A stretch of DNA of 56,421 bases from Chthoniobacterales bacterium (lineage in GTDB: Bacteria > Verrucomicrobiota > Verrucomicrobiia > Chthoniobacterales > DASVRZ01): assembly GCA_039930045.1 (NCBI GenBank), contig JBDSQB010000021.1:1-56421 (forward strand). Reading direction: 5' to 3'. A model generated the notes under the pieces. It saw only the letters and a list, made by a program, of their open reading frames with translations, did no database searches and was not told the origin of the DNA. Of the stretch, positions 8,774 through 17,886 are shown one piece after another. Within the stretch, counting starts at the first letter, position 1. Every line of letters starts with the position of its first letter. The position numbers and the translations under genes are program-made.

Positions 8774-10633
8774 ATGAACAACCCAGCGAACGAAGCCGCA
8801 TTAGCCGGCGGCCCATCTAACCTAGCCGGACACGACCATGATGAGCATGGCGGTCATGAGCATCATGAGATGAGTTTCATCTCGAAATACGTCTTCTCGC
8901 TGGATCACAAAGTCATCGGCGTCCAATACTTGGTCACCGGGTTGCTGTTCTTGCTTCTCGGTTTTTTGCTGATGATGCTTATGCGTTGGCAGTTGGCCAA
9001 CAATGGCGTGCCGATCCCAGTCATTGGCAAATGGTTGGGCCACAGAATCGGGGCGGCCTTCATGACGCCCGACGGCGCAATGTTGCCGGACTTCTATAAT
9101 TCCATGGGCGCGATGCACGGCACGATCATGGTGTTTTTAGGCGTAGTGCCGATCGCCTTCGGAGCCTTTGGAAACTATCTCGTGCCACTGCAAATCGGCG
9201 CGCCGGACATGAGCTTTCCAAAGATGAACATGCTGAGCTTCTGGATCGGCTTTGTCGGCGGCGTGCTCATGCTGGCCAGCTTTTTCGTTCCGGGCGGACC
9301 TGCCAAAAGCGGCTGGACCTCGTATCCGCCGCTGTCGATTATCGCGGATCATCCAGGCATGGTCGGCATTCAACCAGGCTGGCCTGTTCTCTTCACCGGC
9401 CAGACAATGTGGATTTTGTCGATGGTATTCCTGATCACCTCCTCACTTTTCGGTTCGATTAACATCATCACCACCGTCATCCAGCTCCGTGCGCCTGGCA
9501 TGACTTGGATGCGCCTGCCGGTTCTGGTTTGGGTGCAATTCATCACCGCTTATCTGCTGCTCCTAGCTTTCCCGCCTTTGGAATCCGCCGCCATCATGCA
9601 GTTCATGGATCGTGTGTTTGAATCCAGCCTCTTTTCGCCGAGCGGCCTCATTGTCAATGGCCTGCCCTTCCCACGCAGCGGTGGCGGAAGCACCTTGCTG
9701 TGGCAGCACCTTTTCTGGTTCCTGGCGCACCCCGAAGTGTATGTCTTGATCCTTCCCGCGCTCGGCATTATTTCCGAGATTATTGCCAACAACACGCGCA
9801 AGCCGTTGTGGAGCTACAAGGCGGTGGTCTTCTCCGCCATTGGCGTGGGCATCCTCTCGTTCATGGTCTGGGCGCACCATATGTATCTGACTGGAATGGG
9901 CCAAAAAGTGGCCGCTTTCTTCCAGACGACGACCGTCATGATCTCGGTTCCTTCGGTCGTCATCGTGACCGCGCTGTTGATGTCACTCTGGGGCGGTTCC
10001 ATTCGTTTCAACACTCCGATGTGTTTTGCGTGCGGCTTCCTCCCGATGTTTGGCATCGGCGGTTTGACTGGCATCCCGCTGGCCTTTAACTCGCTTGCAC
10101 TGCAACTCCACGACACCTACTACGTCATCGGCCACTTCCATTACGTTGTGGCTCCGGGTACCATTTTCGCGCTCTTTGCGGGCGTCTATTTCTGGTATCC
10201 TAAAGTCACCGGGCGAAAAATGAGCGAGTTCCTGGGGAAAATTCATTTCTTCGGCTCCATCATCTGCATGAATGGAATCTTCATGCCCATGTTTCTCCAG
10301 GGTATCGGCGGTATGCATCGCCGCTGGTACGATGGCGGTGCCACCTACGAACTCGCCAAGCCACTACTCCATTTTAACAATGCCATTTGGTGGGCAGCGG
10401 TCGGCCTGCTCGTGTTCCAAGTTCCCTTCATCTTCAACTTCGTCTGGAGCTTTTTCCGTGGCAAAAAAGTGGGCGACAATCCATGGGACGCCACCACTTT
10501 GGAATGGAACACGCCCACGCCTCCGCCACACGGCAACTTCCTCAAGCCAGTCACGGTTTACCGTGGCCCGAACGAATACAGCGTCCCCGGTGCTCCTCGC
10601 GACTTTTCCCCGCAATGGGAGCCCAACATCTGA
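8774..10633 (+). CDS. ctaD: cytochrome c oxidase subunit I
   Basis: 619 residues with about twelve membrane spans. The catalytic core of a heme-copper oxidase that reduces O2 and pumps protons. Ligands visible are His115 (MHGTIM), CuB His319 with cross-link Tyr323 and the proton-channel Glu in HPEVY, His368-His369 (WAHHMY), and heme ligands in HFHYV (about 454-456). The HPEVY motif with Glu points to an A1-type oxidase. The N-terminal ~32 residues are rich in His and Asp (HDHDEHGGHEHHE), an unusual potential metal-binding tail. First gene of a thirteen-gene respiratory operon. Confidence 0.97.
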   Translation: MNNPANEAALAGGPSNLAGHDHDEHGGHEHHEMSFISKYVFSLDHKVIGVQYLVTGLLFLLLGFLLMMLMRWQLANNGVPIPVIGKWLGHRIGAAFMTPDGAMLPDFYNSMGAMHGTIMVFLGVVPIAFGAFGNYLVPLQIGAPDMSFPKMNMLSFWIGFVGGVLMLASFFVPGGPAKSGWTSYPPLSIIADHPGMVGIQPGWPVLFTGQTMWILSMVFLITSSLFGSINIITTVIQLRAPGMTWMRLPVLVWVQFITAYLLLLAFPPLESAAIMQFMDRVFESSLFSPSGLIVNGLPFPRSGGGSTLLWQHLFWFLAHPEVYVLILPALGIISEIIANNTRKPLWSYKAVVFSAIGVGILSFMVWAHHMYLTGMGQKVAAFFQTTTVMISVPSVVIVTALLMSLWGGSIRFNTPMCFACGFLPMFGIGGLTGIPLAFNSLALQLHDTYYVIGHFHYVVAPGTIFALFAGVYFWYPKVTGRKMSEFLGKIHFFGSIICMNGIFMPMFLQGIGGMHRRWYDGGATYELAKPLLHFNNAIWWAAVGLLVFQVPFIFNFVWSFFRGKKVGDNPWDATTLEWNTPTPPPHGNFLKPVTVYRGPNEYSVPGAPRDFSPQWEPNI

Positions 10634-10658
10634 TCATCCGACTTTAATTTAACTCTTC

Positions 10659-11513
10659 ATGGAAATTCCTTACACGGTCAGTGCCCGTCCAGACACGGGT
10701 TTGTATAGCGGCAAAATCGGCATCTGGCTCTTTCTCGCCTCGGAAGTCATGCTCTTCGGCGGGCTTTTTTCCGCCTATCTTTTTCTGCGCATGGGAGCGG
10801 AACCCGGCATGTGGCCGCATGGTTTGCTAAATGTCCCCGTCGGCACCGCCAACACTTTCATCCTGATCGCCTCCTCGGTGACTGTGGTGATGTCTTGGGC
10901 GGCGTTGAAAATGCGCAAGTTTAATCAATACCGCCTCTGGATGGCGCTGACGATCATCCTGGGCACGGTGTTCCTTGTCATCAAACTGGGCTACGAATAT
11001 CCGCAGAAGTTTGAGCATTTCGGCGCTTACATCAAACCCGAAGCCCTGGCCAAGTATGATGATTATCTGGGCAATAACTACCTCGCTGGCAAAAACCTGC
11101 CACCACGTTCCGAAATCACCGGACATTTGCACGAAGAGACGGCCACGGAATACAAAATCATGGTGGATGCCGTGAATGCCGACCCCACGAATCCGAAGAA
11201 CGATTACCCGACTTTCATCCAGCAACCGCGCAGTGAAAAAGAAGTCACGGTCGAAAAAGCTGATGTCCGTTGGGCCACGGTTTTCTCACCGAAGCACAGC
11301 TCCTTTTTCGCGATCTACTTTACCATCACCGGTCTGCACGCGCTGCATATCGTGGGCGGCTTGGTCGTCTTCCTATATTTCCTCGGGCCGGGCGCAGCAC
11401 TTTACAAAACCAATCCCGAATACCTGACCAACCGTGTCGAATGCGCCGGCTTGTTCTGGCACTTCGTGGACTTGGTCTGGATATTTGCGTTCCCGTTGTT
11501 TTACCTTTTATAA
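10659..11513 (+). CDS. ctaE: cytochrome c oxidase subunit III
   Basis: 284 residues, multi-pass. The N-terminal half has GKIGIWLFLASEVMLFGGLFSAYLFLR, a hallmark of subunit III, and the C-terminal half has the GLHALHIVGG and NRVECAGLFWHFVDLVWIFAFPLFYL motifs. Between them (about residues 125-200) lies a hydrophilic insert of ~75 residues that the usual short bacterial forms lack; similar insertions occur in related phyla. Supports subunit I stability and proton uptake. Starts 25 bases after ctaD. Confidence 0.96.
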   Translation: MEIPYTVSARPDTGLYSGKIGIWLFLASEVMLFGGLFSAYLFLRMGAEPGMWPHGLLNVPVGTANTFILIASSVTVVMSWAALKMRKFNQYRLWMALTIILGTVFLVIKLGYEYPQKFEHFGAYIKPEALAKYDDYLGNNYLAGKNLPPRSEITGHLHEETATEYKIMVDAVNADPTNPKNDYPTFIQQPRSEKEVTVEKADVRWATVFSPKHSSFFAIYFTITGLHALHIVGGLVVFLYFLGPGAALYKTNPEYLTNRVECAGLFWHFVDLVWIFAFPLFYLL

Positions 11514-11516
11514 ACT

Positions 11517-11834
11517 ATGTCTGCACCTCATTCGGAAAATCAAGAACTCGCCGCCAAGGAAGCGGAAGAAGTCCACGTGGGTCTTTACGTGAAAGTCGGC
11601 TTGCTCTCGGCCGTTTTCACTTGTCTGACAGTGGTTTTCTCGTTCCTGACCCATGGCAATGTGCTCGTCGCCTTGCTTCTGGCCGCCTGCAATGCCGCCA
11701 TGATCGTCTGGTTCACGATGCATCTCAGATCGGAAAAAGAATCCGTTTACCGCGCGCTCTTCCTGGCGCTTTTCTTCTGTGCCGACCTGATTTTGGTCAG
11801 CCTGCTGGCGTTTGAAGATCGTATTCATTTATAA
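11517..11834 (+). CDS. ctaF: cytochrome c oxidase subunit IV-type membrane protein
   Basis: 105 residues with a hydrophilic N-terminus followed by three membrane spans (about 27-45, 50-66 and 80-98). The pattern HVGLYVKVG...FSFLTHGNVLVALLLAACNAAMIVWFTMHLRSE fits the prokaryotic cytochrome c oxidase subunit IV family. It starts three bases after ctaE and is followed at once by two more small membrane genes, so it is surely co-translated. The exact family label is less certain than the complex membership. Confidence 0.85.
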   Translation: MSAPHSENQELAAKEAEEVHVGLYVKVGLLSAVFTCLTVVFSFLTHGNVLVALLLAACNAAMIVWFTMHLRSEKESVYRALFLALFFCADLILVSLLAFEDRIHL

Positions 11835-11837
11835 GCC

Positions 11838-12041
11838 ATGTCGCTAAAAGCCTTCCACTTCCTCTTCATTATCATTGCCATCGTCCTGAGCATTGCCTGC
11901 TCGCTGATCGGCTGGTTTGCCTACCGCAGCAGCATGGAAGTGGCGGCACTCGCATTTGGCTTGGGCTTTTCTCTACTCACTGTTGTGATGATTTTCTACG
12001 GGGTCTGGTTCCTCAAAAAATCGCGCAGCATCATCGTCTGA
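11838..12041 (+). CDS. small two-span membrane protein in the oxidase operon
   Basis: 67 residues with two predicted membrane helices (about 6-28 and 35-57) and a short basic tail (LKKSRS). It starts three bases after the subunit IV gene and ends one base before the next gene. The tight spacing and position between subunits IV and II suggest an accessory or assembly subunit of the oxidase. No family recognised. Confidence 0.8.
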   Translation: MSLKAFHFLFIIIAIVLSIACSLIGWFAYRSSMEVAALAFGLGFSLLTVVMIFYGVWFLKKSRSIIV

Positions 12042-12042
12042 A

Positions 12043-12306
12043 ATGGCTTTCTCGGCTCGAAAATTCATATTCGCTTTTCTCAGTCTGCTGGCTTTTCAGG
12101 CCAGCCTTCAGGCGTGCCCCGTCTGTTTCGCCGCACCGGAATCCCCCGAGTCCCGCGGAATGACCATCGCCATTCTCTTCCTGCTCGGCACCATTGGCGT
12201 CGTCCTCTGCGGCGTCGCCAGCTTCGTCATTTACCTCGTGGCGAAACAAAAAGAACCTCGTCCACAAGCTGAACTCTTCATGGAAGAACAGCCTATTTTT
12301 CACTAA
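12043..12306 (+). CDS. small CPVCF-motif membrane protein in the oxidase operon
   Basis: 87 residues. A signal-like helix (residues 5-23) ends at QACPVCF, placing a CxxC pair just outside the membrane; a second helix follows at about 40-66 and a short charged tail ends the chain. I have seen short CPVCF proteins beside caa3/aa3 oxidase genes in related phyla, but no function is established to my knowledge. The exposed CxxC could bind copper or exchange disulfides during CuA assembly, since ctaC follows ten bases later. This role is inferred. Confidence 0.8.
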   Translation: MAFSARKFIFAFLSLLAFQASLQACPVCFAAPESPESRGMTIAILFLLGTIGVVLCGVASFVIYLVAKQKEPRPQAELFMEEQPIFH

Positions 12307-12315
12307 TTCATCGCT

Positions 12316-13137
12316 ATGTTTCTCGCTCTCATCAACGAATTACTCGGTTTGCCACAGGCTGCATCGGAGCATGCGCCACTGATCGACAACATGCTGGAAA
12401 TGGCCCACTGGCTAATGGCGACACTCTTTATCGGCTGGTTCACCTTCTTCACCTACGTCCTCTTCCGTTTCCATAAATCCCGCAATCCCAAGGCAAATTA
12501 CCACGGGGTAAAAACCAAGATCTCGACTCACATTGAAGTCTCTGTCGTTCTGGTTGAGGCCGTCCTTTTGCTCGGTTTCGCACTCCCGATCTGGTCTTCG
12601 CGGGTGAATGAATTCCCCAAGAAGGGTGCGACCATGGTGCGCGTTTACGGCCAGCAATTCGCCTGGAACTTCTGGTATCCCGGTGCGGATGGTGTTTATG
12701 GAAAAAGAGATTTGCAACTGATCGGCGCTGCGAATCAGCTGGGCCTCGATAAAAACGATCCGGCGGCGAAGGACGACATCGTCACCACCGGCACCATGCA
12801 ACTCCCGGTGAATCGCCCCGTAATTGTCGAAGTCTCGTCTAAGGATGTGATCCATAATTTTGCCATGCCCAACATGCGCATCGCCCACGACGCCATTCCC
12901 GGCTCCTTGGTTCCGATCTGGTTTACGCCCAACAAAGAAGGCGAATACGAGGTTATTTGCGGCCAGCTTTGCGGCTCCGGTCACTACTCCATGAAGGCGA
13001 CGGTGACAGTCGAGTCGCAGGCTGATTTCGACGGTTGGATTCAGGCGGCGGTGCCGAAGCTTCCGGTCTCGGCGCAACTCCGCAGCCTCTCTCCGGCCAC
13101 CGCGTCAATCGCACCGGAAAAACCAGCGACGCTGTAA
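12316..13137 (+). CDS. ctaC: cytochrome c oxidase subunit II
   Basis: 273 residues. Two membrane helices (about 28-50 and 74-92) are followed by a periplasmic cupredoxin domain. CuA ligands are His180, Cys215, Cys219, His223 and Met226 (in CGQLCGSGHYSM), and the electron-entry aromatic patch is QQFAWNFWYPGADG (113-126). No heme c domain is fused, so this is an aa3-type rather than caa3-type subunit II. The order D-E-F-x-x-C, with subunit II last, is unusual compared with the common C-D order. Confidence 0.97.
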   Translation: MFLALINELLGLPQAASEHAPLIDNMLEMAHWLMATLFIGWFTFFTYVLFRFHKSRNPKANYHGVKTKISTHIEVSVVLVEAVLLLGFALPIWSSRVNEFPKKGATMVRVYGQQFAWNFWYPGADGVYGKRDLQLIGAANQLGLDKNDPAAKDDIVTTGTMQLPVNRPVIVEVSSKDVIHNFAMPNMRIAHDAIPGSLVPIWFTPNKEGEYEVICGQLCGSGHYSMKATVTVESQADFDGWIQAAVPKLPVSAQLRSLSPATASIAPEKPATL

Positions 13138-13163
13138 ATTTTCCCAATCGGCAGCAGTTGCTG

Positions 13164-14195
13164 ATGGATCGAATGAGTTCAAAATTTCTCCACCGTTTCA
13201 GCGTTCTGCTGGCCGTGGCCACTTTCATTCTGATCTGCTCCGGCGGATTGGTCACGAGCAAGGGCGTCGGCATGTCCGTCCCCGACTGGCCGACGACCTA
13301 CGGCTACAACATGTTCCTTTTCCCATTCTCAAAATGGGTCGGGGGAATTTTTCACGAGCACCTGCACCGGCTGATCGCCTCAACCGTCGGTTTTCTCACT
13401 GTCACCCTCTGCATCTGGCTCTGGATTTCTGAGAAACGCGCCTGGCTGAAACACGTCGGAGTCATCGCCGTTTTTGCCGTCATTCTCCAAGGCGTCCTCG
13501 GTGGCCAGCGCGTCGCCTTGAACCGCGCTGAAATTGGCATCTTCCACGGCTGCCTCGCCCAATCGTTCCTGTTGCTGACGAGTTTCATCGCATTGGTCAC
13601 ATCGAATTGGTGGAAAACAACCAGACTCGCCAGCGATCCTGCGAAAAGTTTCGCTCGCATTGGGCTCTTTCTCACGAGTTTGATCTTTATCAACATGGCC
13701 GTCGCTGCGACGATGCGGCACTCGCACACCGGCCTCTCCATTCCCGATTTTCCGACGGCTTACGGTCAGATCCTGCCGCCGCTCGACCCGCAAACCCTGG
13801 AGGAAATCAACACCGACCGCATCGCGCACAACATTCCCGAAACGACTTCCACGCTGATCGCGCTCCAATTCATCCATCGACTCATCGCCTATTTTCTAGC
13901 CGTAGCCGTGCTCTGGTTTAGTTACAGGCTATTCAAAAGCGGCGGAGTTCTTAAAAATTGGGCCATGCTGTTCCCTGTCCTCATCGCCATTCAAATCACC
14001 CTCGGCGCGTGGACTATCTGGAGCAACAAAGCTGCCGACATCGCCACCGCCCACGTCGCCATAGGAGCCAGCATTTTCATTCTCAGCGGTCTCATCACGA
14101 TCATCGGCTATCGGGCGTGTTGGGATGCGAAAAGGCCCGGCTCTACGCGCAAGTCGGTTGAAACTCCCCCCAACTTGGCGGAAATAGCTGGATGA
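13164..14195 (+). CDS. ctaA: heme A synthase (CtaA/Cox15 family)
   Basis: 343 residues, eight predicted spans. Oxidises the heme O methyl group to make heme A for the oxidase. Conserved histidines are seen in FHEHLHR (about 63-69), IFHGCLAQ, MRHSHTG and QFIHRLIAY, and the paired halves begin VTSKGVGMSVPDWP and HTGLSIPDFPTAYG. The frame is open from 13035 but overlaps ctaC; the ATG at 13164 (or 13173) fits the family. Ends overlapping ctaB by four bases (ATGA). Confidence 0.95.
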   Translation: MDRMSSKFLHRFSVLLAVATFILICSGGLVTSKGVGMSVPDWPTTYGYNMFLFPFSKWVGGIFHEHLHRLIASTVGFLTVTLCIWLWISEKRAWLKHVGVIAVFAVILQGVLGGQRVALNRAEIGIFHGCLAQSFLLLTSFIALVTSNWWKTTRLASDPAKSFARIGLFLTSLIFINMAVAATMRHSHTGLSIPDFPTAYGQILPPLDPQTLEEINTDRIAHNIPETTSTLIALQFIHRLIAYFLAVAVLWFSYRLFKSGGVLKNWAMLFPVLIAIQITLGAWTIWSNKAADIATAHVAIGASIFILSGLITIIGYRACWDAKRPGSTRKSVETPPNLAEIAG

Positions 14196-15094
14196 ACGCG
14201 CTCCCAGCAGACCCGGAGGCTGCTGCCCTGGCGCGGCGGTCACTGGCGGCTCTCCTTTCCGATTTGGTCAAGGCGCGGCTGACCTTTCTAGTCCTCGTCA
14301 CCACGCTCGTCGGTTTTTGCATGGGGCTCGGACGCGGCCCGGTGAATTACTGGCTGCTCCTAAATTGCATGTTTGGCACCGCGCTTTCCGCCGCCGGAGC
14401 CGCCGCGCTCAACCAATTCATCGAGCGTGAAGCCGACGCCAAAATGCACCGCACCCGCACCCGCCCGCTCCCGACTGGCGAGATGACCCCGCAAGCGGCG
14501 GCCGTCATCGGTCTGCTCGGTTGCGCCATCGGAGTGGCATGGCTCTGGATCACCGTAAATCCCCTCTCCGCTGAAGTTGCCATCGCCACGATCCTTTCTT
14601 ACATCGTGATTTACACGCCGCTGAAAAAAATCAGCAGCCTCAACACCCTCATCGGCGCCATTCCAGGAGCGCTGCCGCCAGTCATTGGCTACGCCGCGAC
14701 CGCCAATCGTCTCGACGCCGTCGCCATCACACTCTTCGTCATCCTTTTCCTCTGGCAGCTCCCCCATTTCCTCGCCATTTCCTGGCTCTACCGGGAGGAT
14801 TATTTGCAAGGCGGCTTCGTCATGATCTCCGGACGCGACGCCTCGGGCCACGAAACGGCTTGGAAAGCCCTCGCCTACACACTGCTCCTCATCGCCTCGA
14901 CGACGCTGCCCTGGTTCCTGAAAATCAATAACGTCATCTCGCTGGCCGGTGCCATCGCCCTCGGACTCGGCTTCCTTTATTGCGCGTTTCGATTCCAGTT
15001 AGAGCGCAATGCAGCCAACGCCCGTCGCCTCTTTTTTGCGTCCATCATTTACCTGCCAATCCTCCTCGGGCTCCTCGTTTTCACCCGGCGCTGA
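14192..15094 (+). CDS. ctaB: protoheme IX farnesyltransferase (heme O synthase)
   Basis: 300 residues, UbiA family, about nine spans. Attaches farnesyl diphosphate to heme B, the step before CtaA. The Asp-rich substrate loop is NQFIEREADAKMHRTRTRPLP (from about residue 73), and the second motif is around YREDYLQGGFVMISGRD (about 200-216). It starts inside the last codons of ctaA, so the heme A pathway is translationally coupled. Confidence 0.96.
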   Translation: MNALPADPEAAALARRSLAALLSDLVKARLTFLVLVTTLVGFCMGLGRGPVNYWLLLNCMFGTALSAAGAAALNQFIEREADAKMHRTRTRPLPTGEMTPQAAAVIGLLGCAIGVAWLWITVNPLSAEVAIATILSYIVIYTPLKKISSLNTLIGAIPGALPPVIGYAATANRLDAVAITLFVILFLWQLPHFLAISWLYREDYLQGGFVMISGRDASGHETAWKALAYTLLLIASTTLPWFLKINNVISLAGAIALGLGFLYCAFRFQLERNAANARRLFFASIIYLPILLGLLVFTRR

Positions 15095-15106
15095 CCGCCC
15101 ACTTCC

Positions 15107-15736
15107 ATGAAAATGCGCTCCTACTGGATCTTCTTCATCGCCTCGGCGATCGGCGTCGGCGGCTTCACCGGCTACTTGGCTTACAACGAAATCCAGCACA
15201 ACAAGACCGTCTCGCCCACAGTCGCCTTTGAGCGGCCCCTGCCCGCCTTCTCCTTCGCCGCTCACAACGGCACCACCGTTTCCAAAACCGAGCTGCTCGG
15301 CAAAGTCTGGGTCGCCGATTTCATCTTCACGAGCTGCCCCGGACCGTGCCTGAAAATGAGCGCCCAGATGCGAGAAATCCAGAGCCGGCTGGAGAAAACC
15401 ACTGGAGTTAGATTCGTATCTTTTACCGTCAATCCCGAGATCGACACGCCGACCGTGCTCGCGAAATACGCCGAGAAATTTAGTGCCGGACCCAACTGGC
15501 TTTTCCTCACTGGATCGAAGCAGAACCTCTACGACCTTGCCGAAAAAGGCTTCCTCCTCAGCGCTGTCGATACCGGCGACGGCAGCGGAAAACTGGAGGA
15601 CAAATTTATCCACGACACCAAGTTCGCCATCGTGGACAAAAGCGGCACAATTCGCACCTACATCAACGGCACCGACGAAGACGCCGCCACCAAGGTCGTT
15701 GCCGCCGTTGAGCATTATCTCACTTCGCCCAACTAG
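15107..15736 (+). CDS. SCO1/SenC-family copper chaperone
   Basis: 209 residues with an N-terminal membrane anchor (about 5-26) and a thioredoxin-like periplasmic domain. Copper ligands are Cys77 and Cys81 in SCPGPC plus the conserved His near residue 169 (FIHDTKF). Sco proteins insert copper into, or reduce the thiols of, the CuA site of subunit II. Placed after ctaB and directly abutting the DUF420 gene. Confidence 0.94.
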   Translation: MKMRSYWIFFIASAIGVGGFTGYLAYNEIQHNKTVSPTVAFERPLPAFSFAAHNGTTVSKTELLGKVWVADFIFTSCPGPCLKMSAQMREIQSRLEKTTGVRFVSFTVNPEIDTPTVLAKYAEKFSAGPNWLFLTGSKQNLYDLAEKGFLLSAVDTGDGSGKLEDKFIHDTKFAIVDKSGTIRTYINGTDEDAATKVVAAVEHYLTSPN

Positions 15737-16204
15737 ATGACGGTTTACGACCTTCCGCCGATCAACGCCTCTCTAAACGCGGCGAGCACCGTCTTCATCG
15801 CGCTTGGCTGGTGGTTCATTCGCAACGAGCGGAAGGCGCAGCACATCGCCTGCATGATCACGGCGCTGTTAACATCGGCTGCATTTCTAACCTGCTACCT
15901 CATTTACCACTTTCACGCGCTCAGCGTGCGATTCACTTATCCGGGTCCGATCAAAATCGTTTACTACGTTCTGCTCCTAACCCACGTCGTCCTGGCCATT
16001 GCCATCGTGCCACTCATCCTCATGACCGTCATCCCGGCTCTGCGCGCACGCTTCGATCGGCACCGCCGCATGGGCCGCATCACGATGCCGCTCTGGCTCT
16101 ACGTTTCTGTCACCGGCGTCATCGTTTACTTCATGCTTTACCAGTGGTATCCGGCCGACGAAGTGCTCAAGCGCCGCGCCTTGCAAACCGCTCAGCAGCA
16201 GTGA
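15737..16204 (+). CDS. DUF420-family membrane protein
   Basis: 155 residues with four membrane spans. The motifs NASLNAASTVFIALGWW, YHFHALSVRFTYPG and GRITMPLWLYVSVTGVIVYFMLY match the DUF420 (YozB-like) family, which often sits beside sco and oxidase genes. Conserved histidines facing the membrane surface suggest a role in heme or copper handling, but function is unproven. The start codon directly follows the Sco stop; the stop overlaps the next gene's GTG. Confidence 0.88.
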   Translation: MTVYDLPPINASLNAASTVFIALGWWFIRNERKAQHIACMITALLTSAAFLTCYLIYHFHALSVRFTYPGPIKIVYYVLLLTHVVLAIAIVPLILMTVIPALRARFDRHRRMGRITMPLWLYVSVTGVIVYFMLYQWYPADEVLKRRALQTAQQQ

Positions 16205-16749
16205 AAAAGCTCGCTCTCCTACTAGCGGTTTGTCTTGCCGGCTGCGAGGATCGCGAAATCAAAACCTACTCCATCGCCAAGGAGATGGAGTCCGCGCCGC
16301 AGCTTCCCGCACCAGCTTCCATTGGCATGAAACCCAACTGGAAAACGCCCGCCGGTTGGAAGGAACTCCCGCCGTCCGGAATGCGCGCGGCCAGTTTCAC
16401 CGTGGAAAATTCCAAGGTCGATGTCTCCGTCGTCACCTTCCCCGGAACCGCCGGCGGATTGCTGTCCAACCTCAATCGCTGGCGCGGCCAGATGGGACTT
16501 CCAGCGTTATCTGCCGAGTCCGACGTGGTCACGACTTCGGTGAATGGACAACCCGTGCAGATCGTCGAACTCACCTCGACCACCGAGGACAAGGCGATGC
16601 TGGGGGCCATCTATCTGCGCGACGACCAGAGCTGGTTCCTCAAACTCACTGGCGACAAAGCCTCCGTCGCCGCGCAAAAGGCCAGCTTCGAGGCGCTGGC
16701 CAACTCATTCGAGTTTCAGTCGAATCACAAATCCACGAACGATGGTTAG
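16201..16749 (+). CDS. lipoprotein of unknown function in the respiratory operon
   Basis: 182 residues from a GTG start overlapping the DUF420 stop (GTGA). The N-terminus VKKLALLLAVCLAGCEDRE is a lipoprotein signal with lipobox LAGC. The mature part, ~165 residues, begins with a Pro/Ala linker and contains PNWKTPAGWKELPPSGMRAASF, then alternating beta-like segments. I do not recognise a family. Co-translation with DUF420 and ResB suggests a periplasmic accessory role in oxidase or cytochrome c assembly. Confidence 0.85.
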   Translation: MKKLALLLAVCLAGCEDREIKTYSIAKEMESAPQLPAPASIGMKPNWKTPAGWKELPPSGMRAASFTVENSKVDVSVVTFPGTAGGLLSNLNRWRGQMGLPALSAESDVVTTSVNGQPVQIVELTSTTEDKAMLGAIYLRDDQSWFLKLTGDKASVAAQKASFEALANSFEFQSNHKSTNDG

Positions 16750-17881
16750 GAAAATCCTGCTGCCATTCACGTCGCTGAAGCTCACCATCGTGTGCTTCGC
16801 CTTCGCCATGCTGCTCGTCTTCTTTGGCACCATCGAGCAGGTCCATCTCGGCATCTACGGCGCACAGAAAAAATACTTCGATAGCTTCTTCGTCTTCTGG
16901 ACTATCCCCGGAACCATTCGTCACATTCCCGTGCTGCCCGGCGGCTATTTGCTGGGCGGTGTCACGCTGCTCAACCTGCTCGCCGCGCAGGCCGTGCGCT
17001 TCAAGTTCTCCTGGAAAAAATCTGGCATCTACTTCCTCCATCTGGGTGTGATCCTGCTCTTGCTCGGGCAACTTTTCACCAGTCTGTTTGCGAAGGAAGC
17101 GCAGATGCGGCTCGATGAAGGCCAGACGAAAAACTACTCCGAGTCTTTCACCGAAAAGGAACTCGTCCTCACCGACACATCGGACTCCAAGTCGGATCAC
17201 GTAGTTAGCATTCCGGAGGGTTTGCTAACATCGCGCGCGCCGATTACACATCCGTCGCTGCCGTTTCGCGTCGAGGTTAGTCAATACTTCCGCAACTCGA
17301 CCGCAGTCGCCAAGGATCAGGTTTCTTCTCCTAACATCCCGCGCCTGGAAGTCGGCCCAATGGCAGTGCTCGTTCCCATCGCGCTTGCCACCACCTCGGA
17401 GCAGCCGAATATGCCGAGCGCTGAGGTGAAAATCATTACGCCCGAACAGACGCAGACCTTTATTCTTTCCGAACGCCTGCGCTCGCCGAAGACGTTCACC
17501 GTTGACGGAAAAACCTGGCACATCGACCTGCGCGCACGGCGTTTCTACAAGCCGTTTTCCATTAAGCTGAACGACTTCACGCACAAGATTTACGCCGGCA
17601 CCGACATCCCGAAGGATTTTTCCAGCCGTGTTAGTATCAGCGATCCGGCCACTGGCGAAAAACGCGACGCGCTGATTTACATGAACCACCCGCTGCGTTA
17701 CGAGGGCAACACCTACTACCAACTCGCCTTCGACAACAACGACACCACGAGCATCCTGCAAGTCGTCCGCAACCCGAGCTGGCTCCTGCCTTACATCGCC
17801 TGCACGCTGGTCGGGCTTGGACTGCTCGTCCAGTTCTCGATCCATCTGGTGAATTTCTCGCGCAAACGGAGGACGGCATGA
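16742..17881 (+). CDS. resB: ResB-like cytochrome c biogenesis protein
   Basis: 379 residues from the ATG at 16742, overlapping the lipoprotein gene by eight bases. Membrane spans lie near the N-terminus (LPFTSLKLTIVCFAFAMLLVFFGTIEQ and LGVILLLLGQLFTSLF), a large periplasmic domain fills about 130-340, and a final span is at ~350-372 before a basic tail. ResB/Ccs1 with CcsA forms the System II heme lyase that attaches heme to apocytochrome c. It is followed by CcsA, but a MITE-like element separates the two genes. Confidence 0.9.
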   Translation: MVRKILLPFTSLKLTIVCFAFAMLLVFFGTIEQVHLGIYGAQKKYFDSFFVFWTIPGTIRHIPVLPGGYLLGGVTLLNLLAAQAVRFKFSWKKSGIYFLHLGVILLLLGQLFTSLFAKEAQMRLDEGQTKNYSESFTEKELVLTDTSDSKSDHVVSIPEGLLTSRAPITHPSLPFRVEVSQYFRNSTAVAKDQVSSPNIPRLEVGPMAVLVPIALATTSEQPNMPSAEVKIITPEQTQTFILSERLRSPKTFTVDGKTWHIDLRARRFYKPFSIKLNDFTHKIYAGTDIPKDFSSRVSISDPATGEKRDALIYMNHPLRYEGNTYYQLAFDNNDTTSILQVVRNPSWLLPYIACTLVGLGLLVQFSIHLVNFSRKRRTA

Positions 17882-17886
17882 AACGC

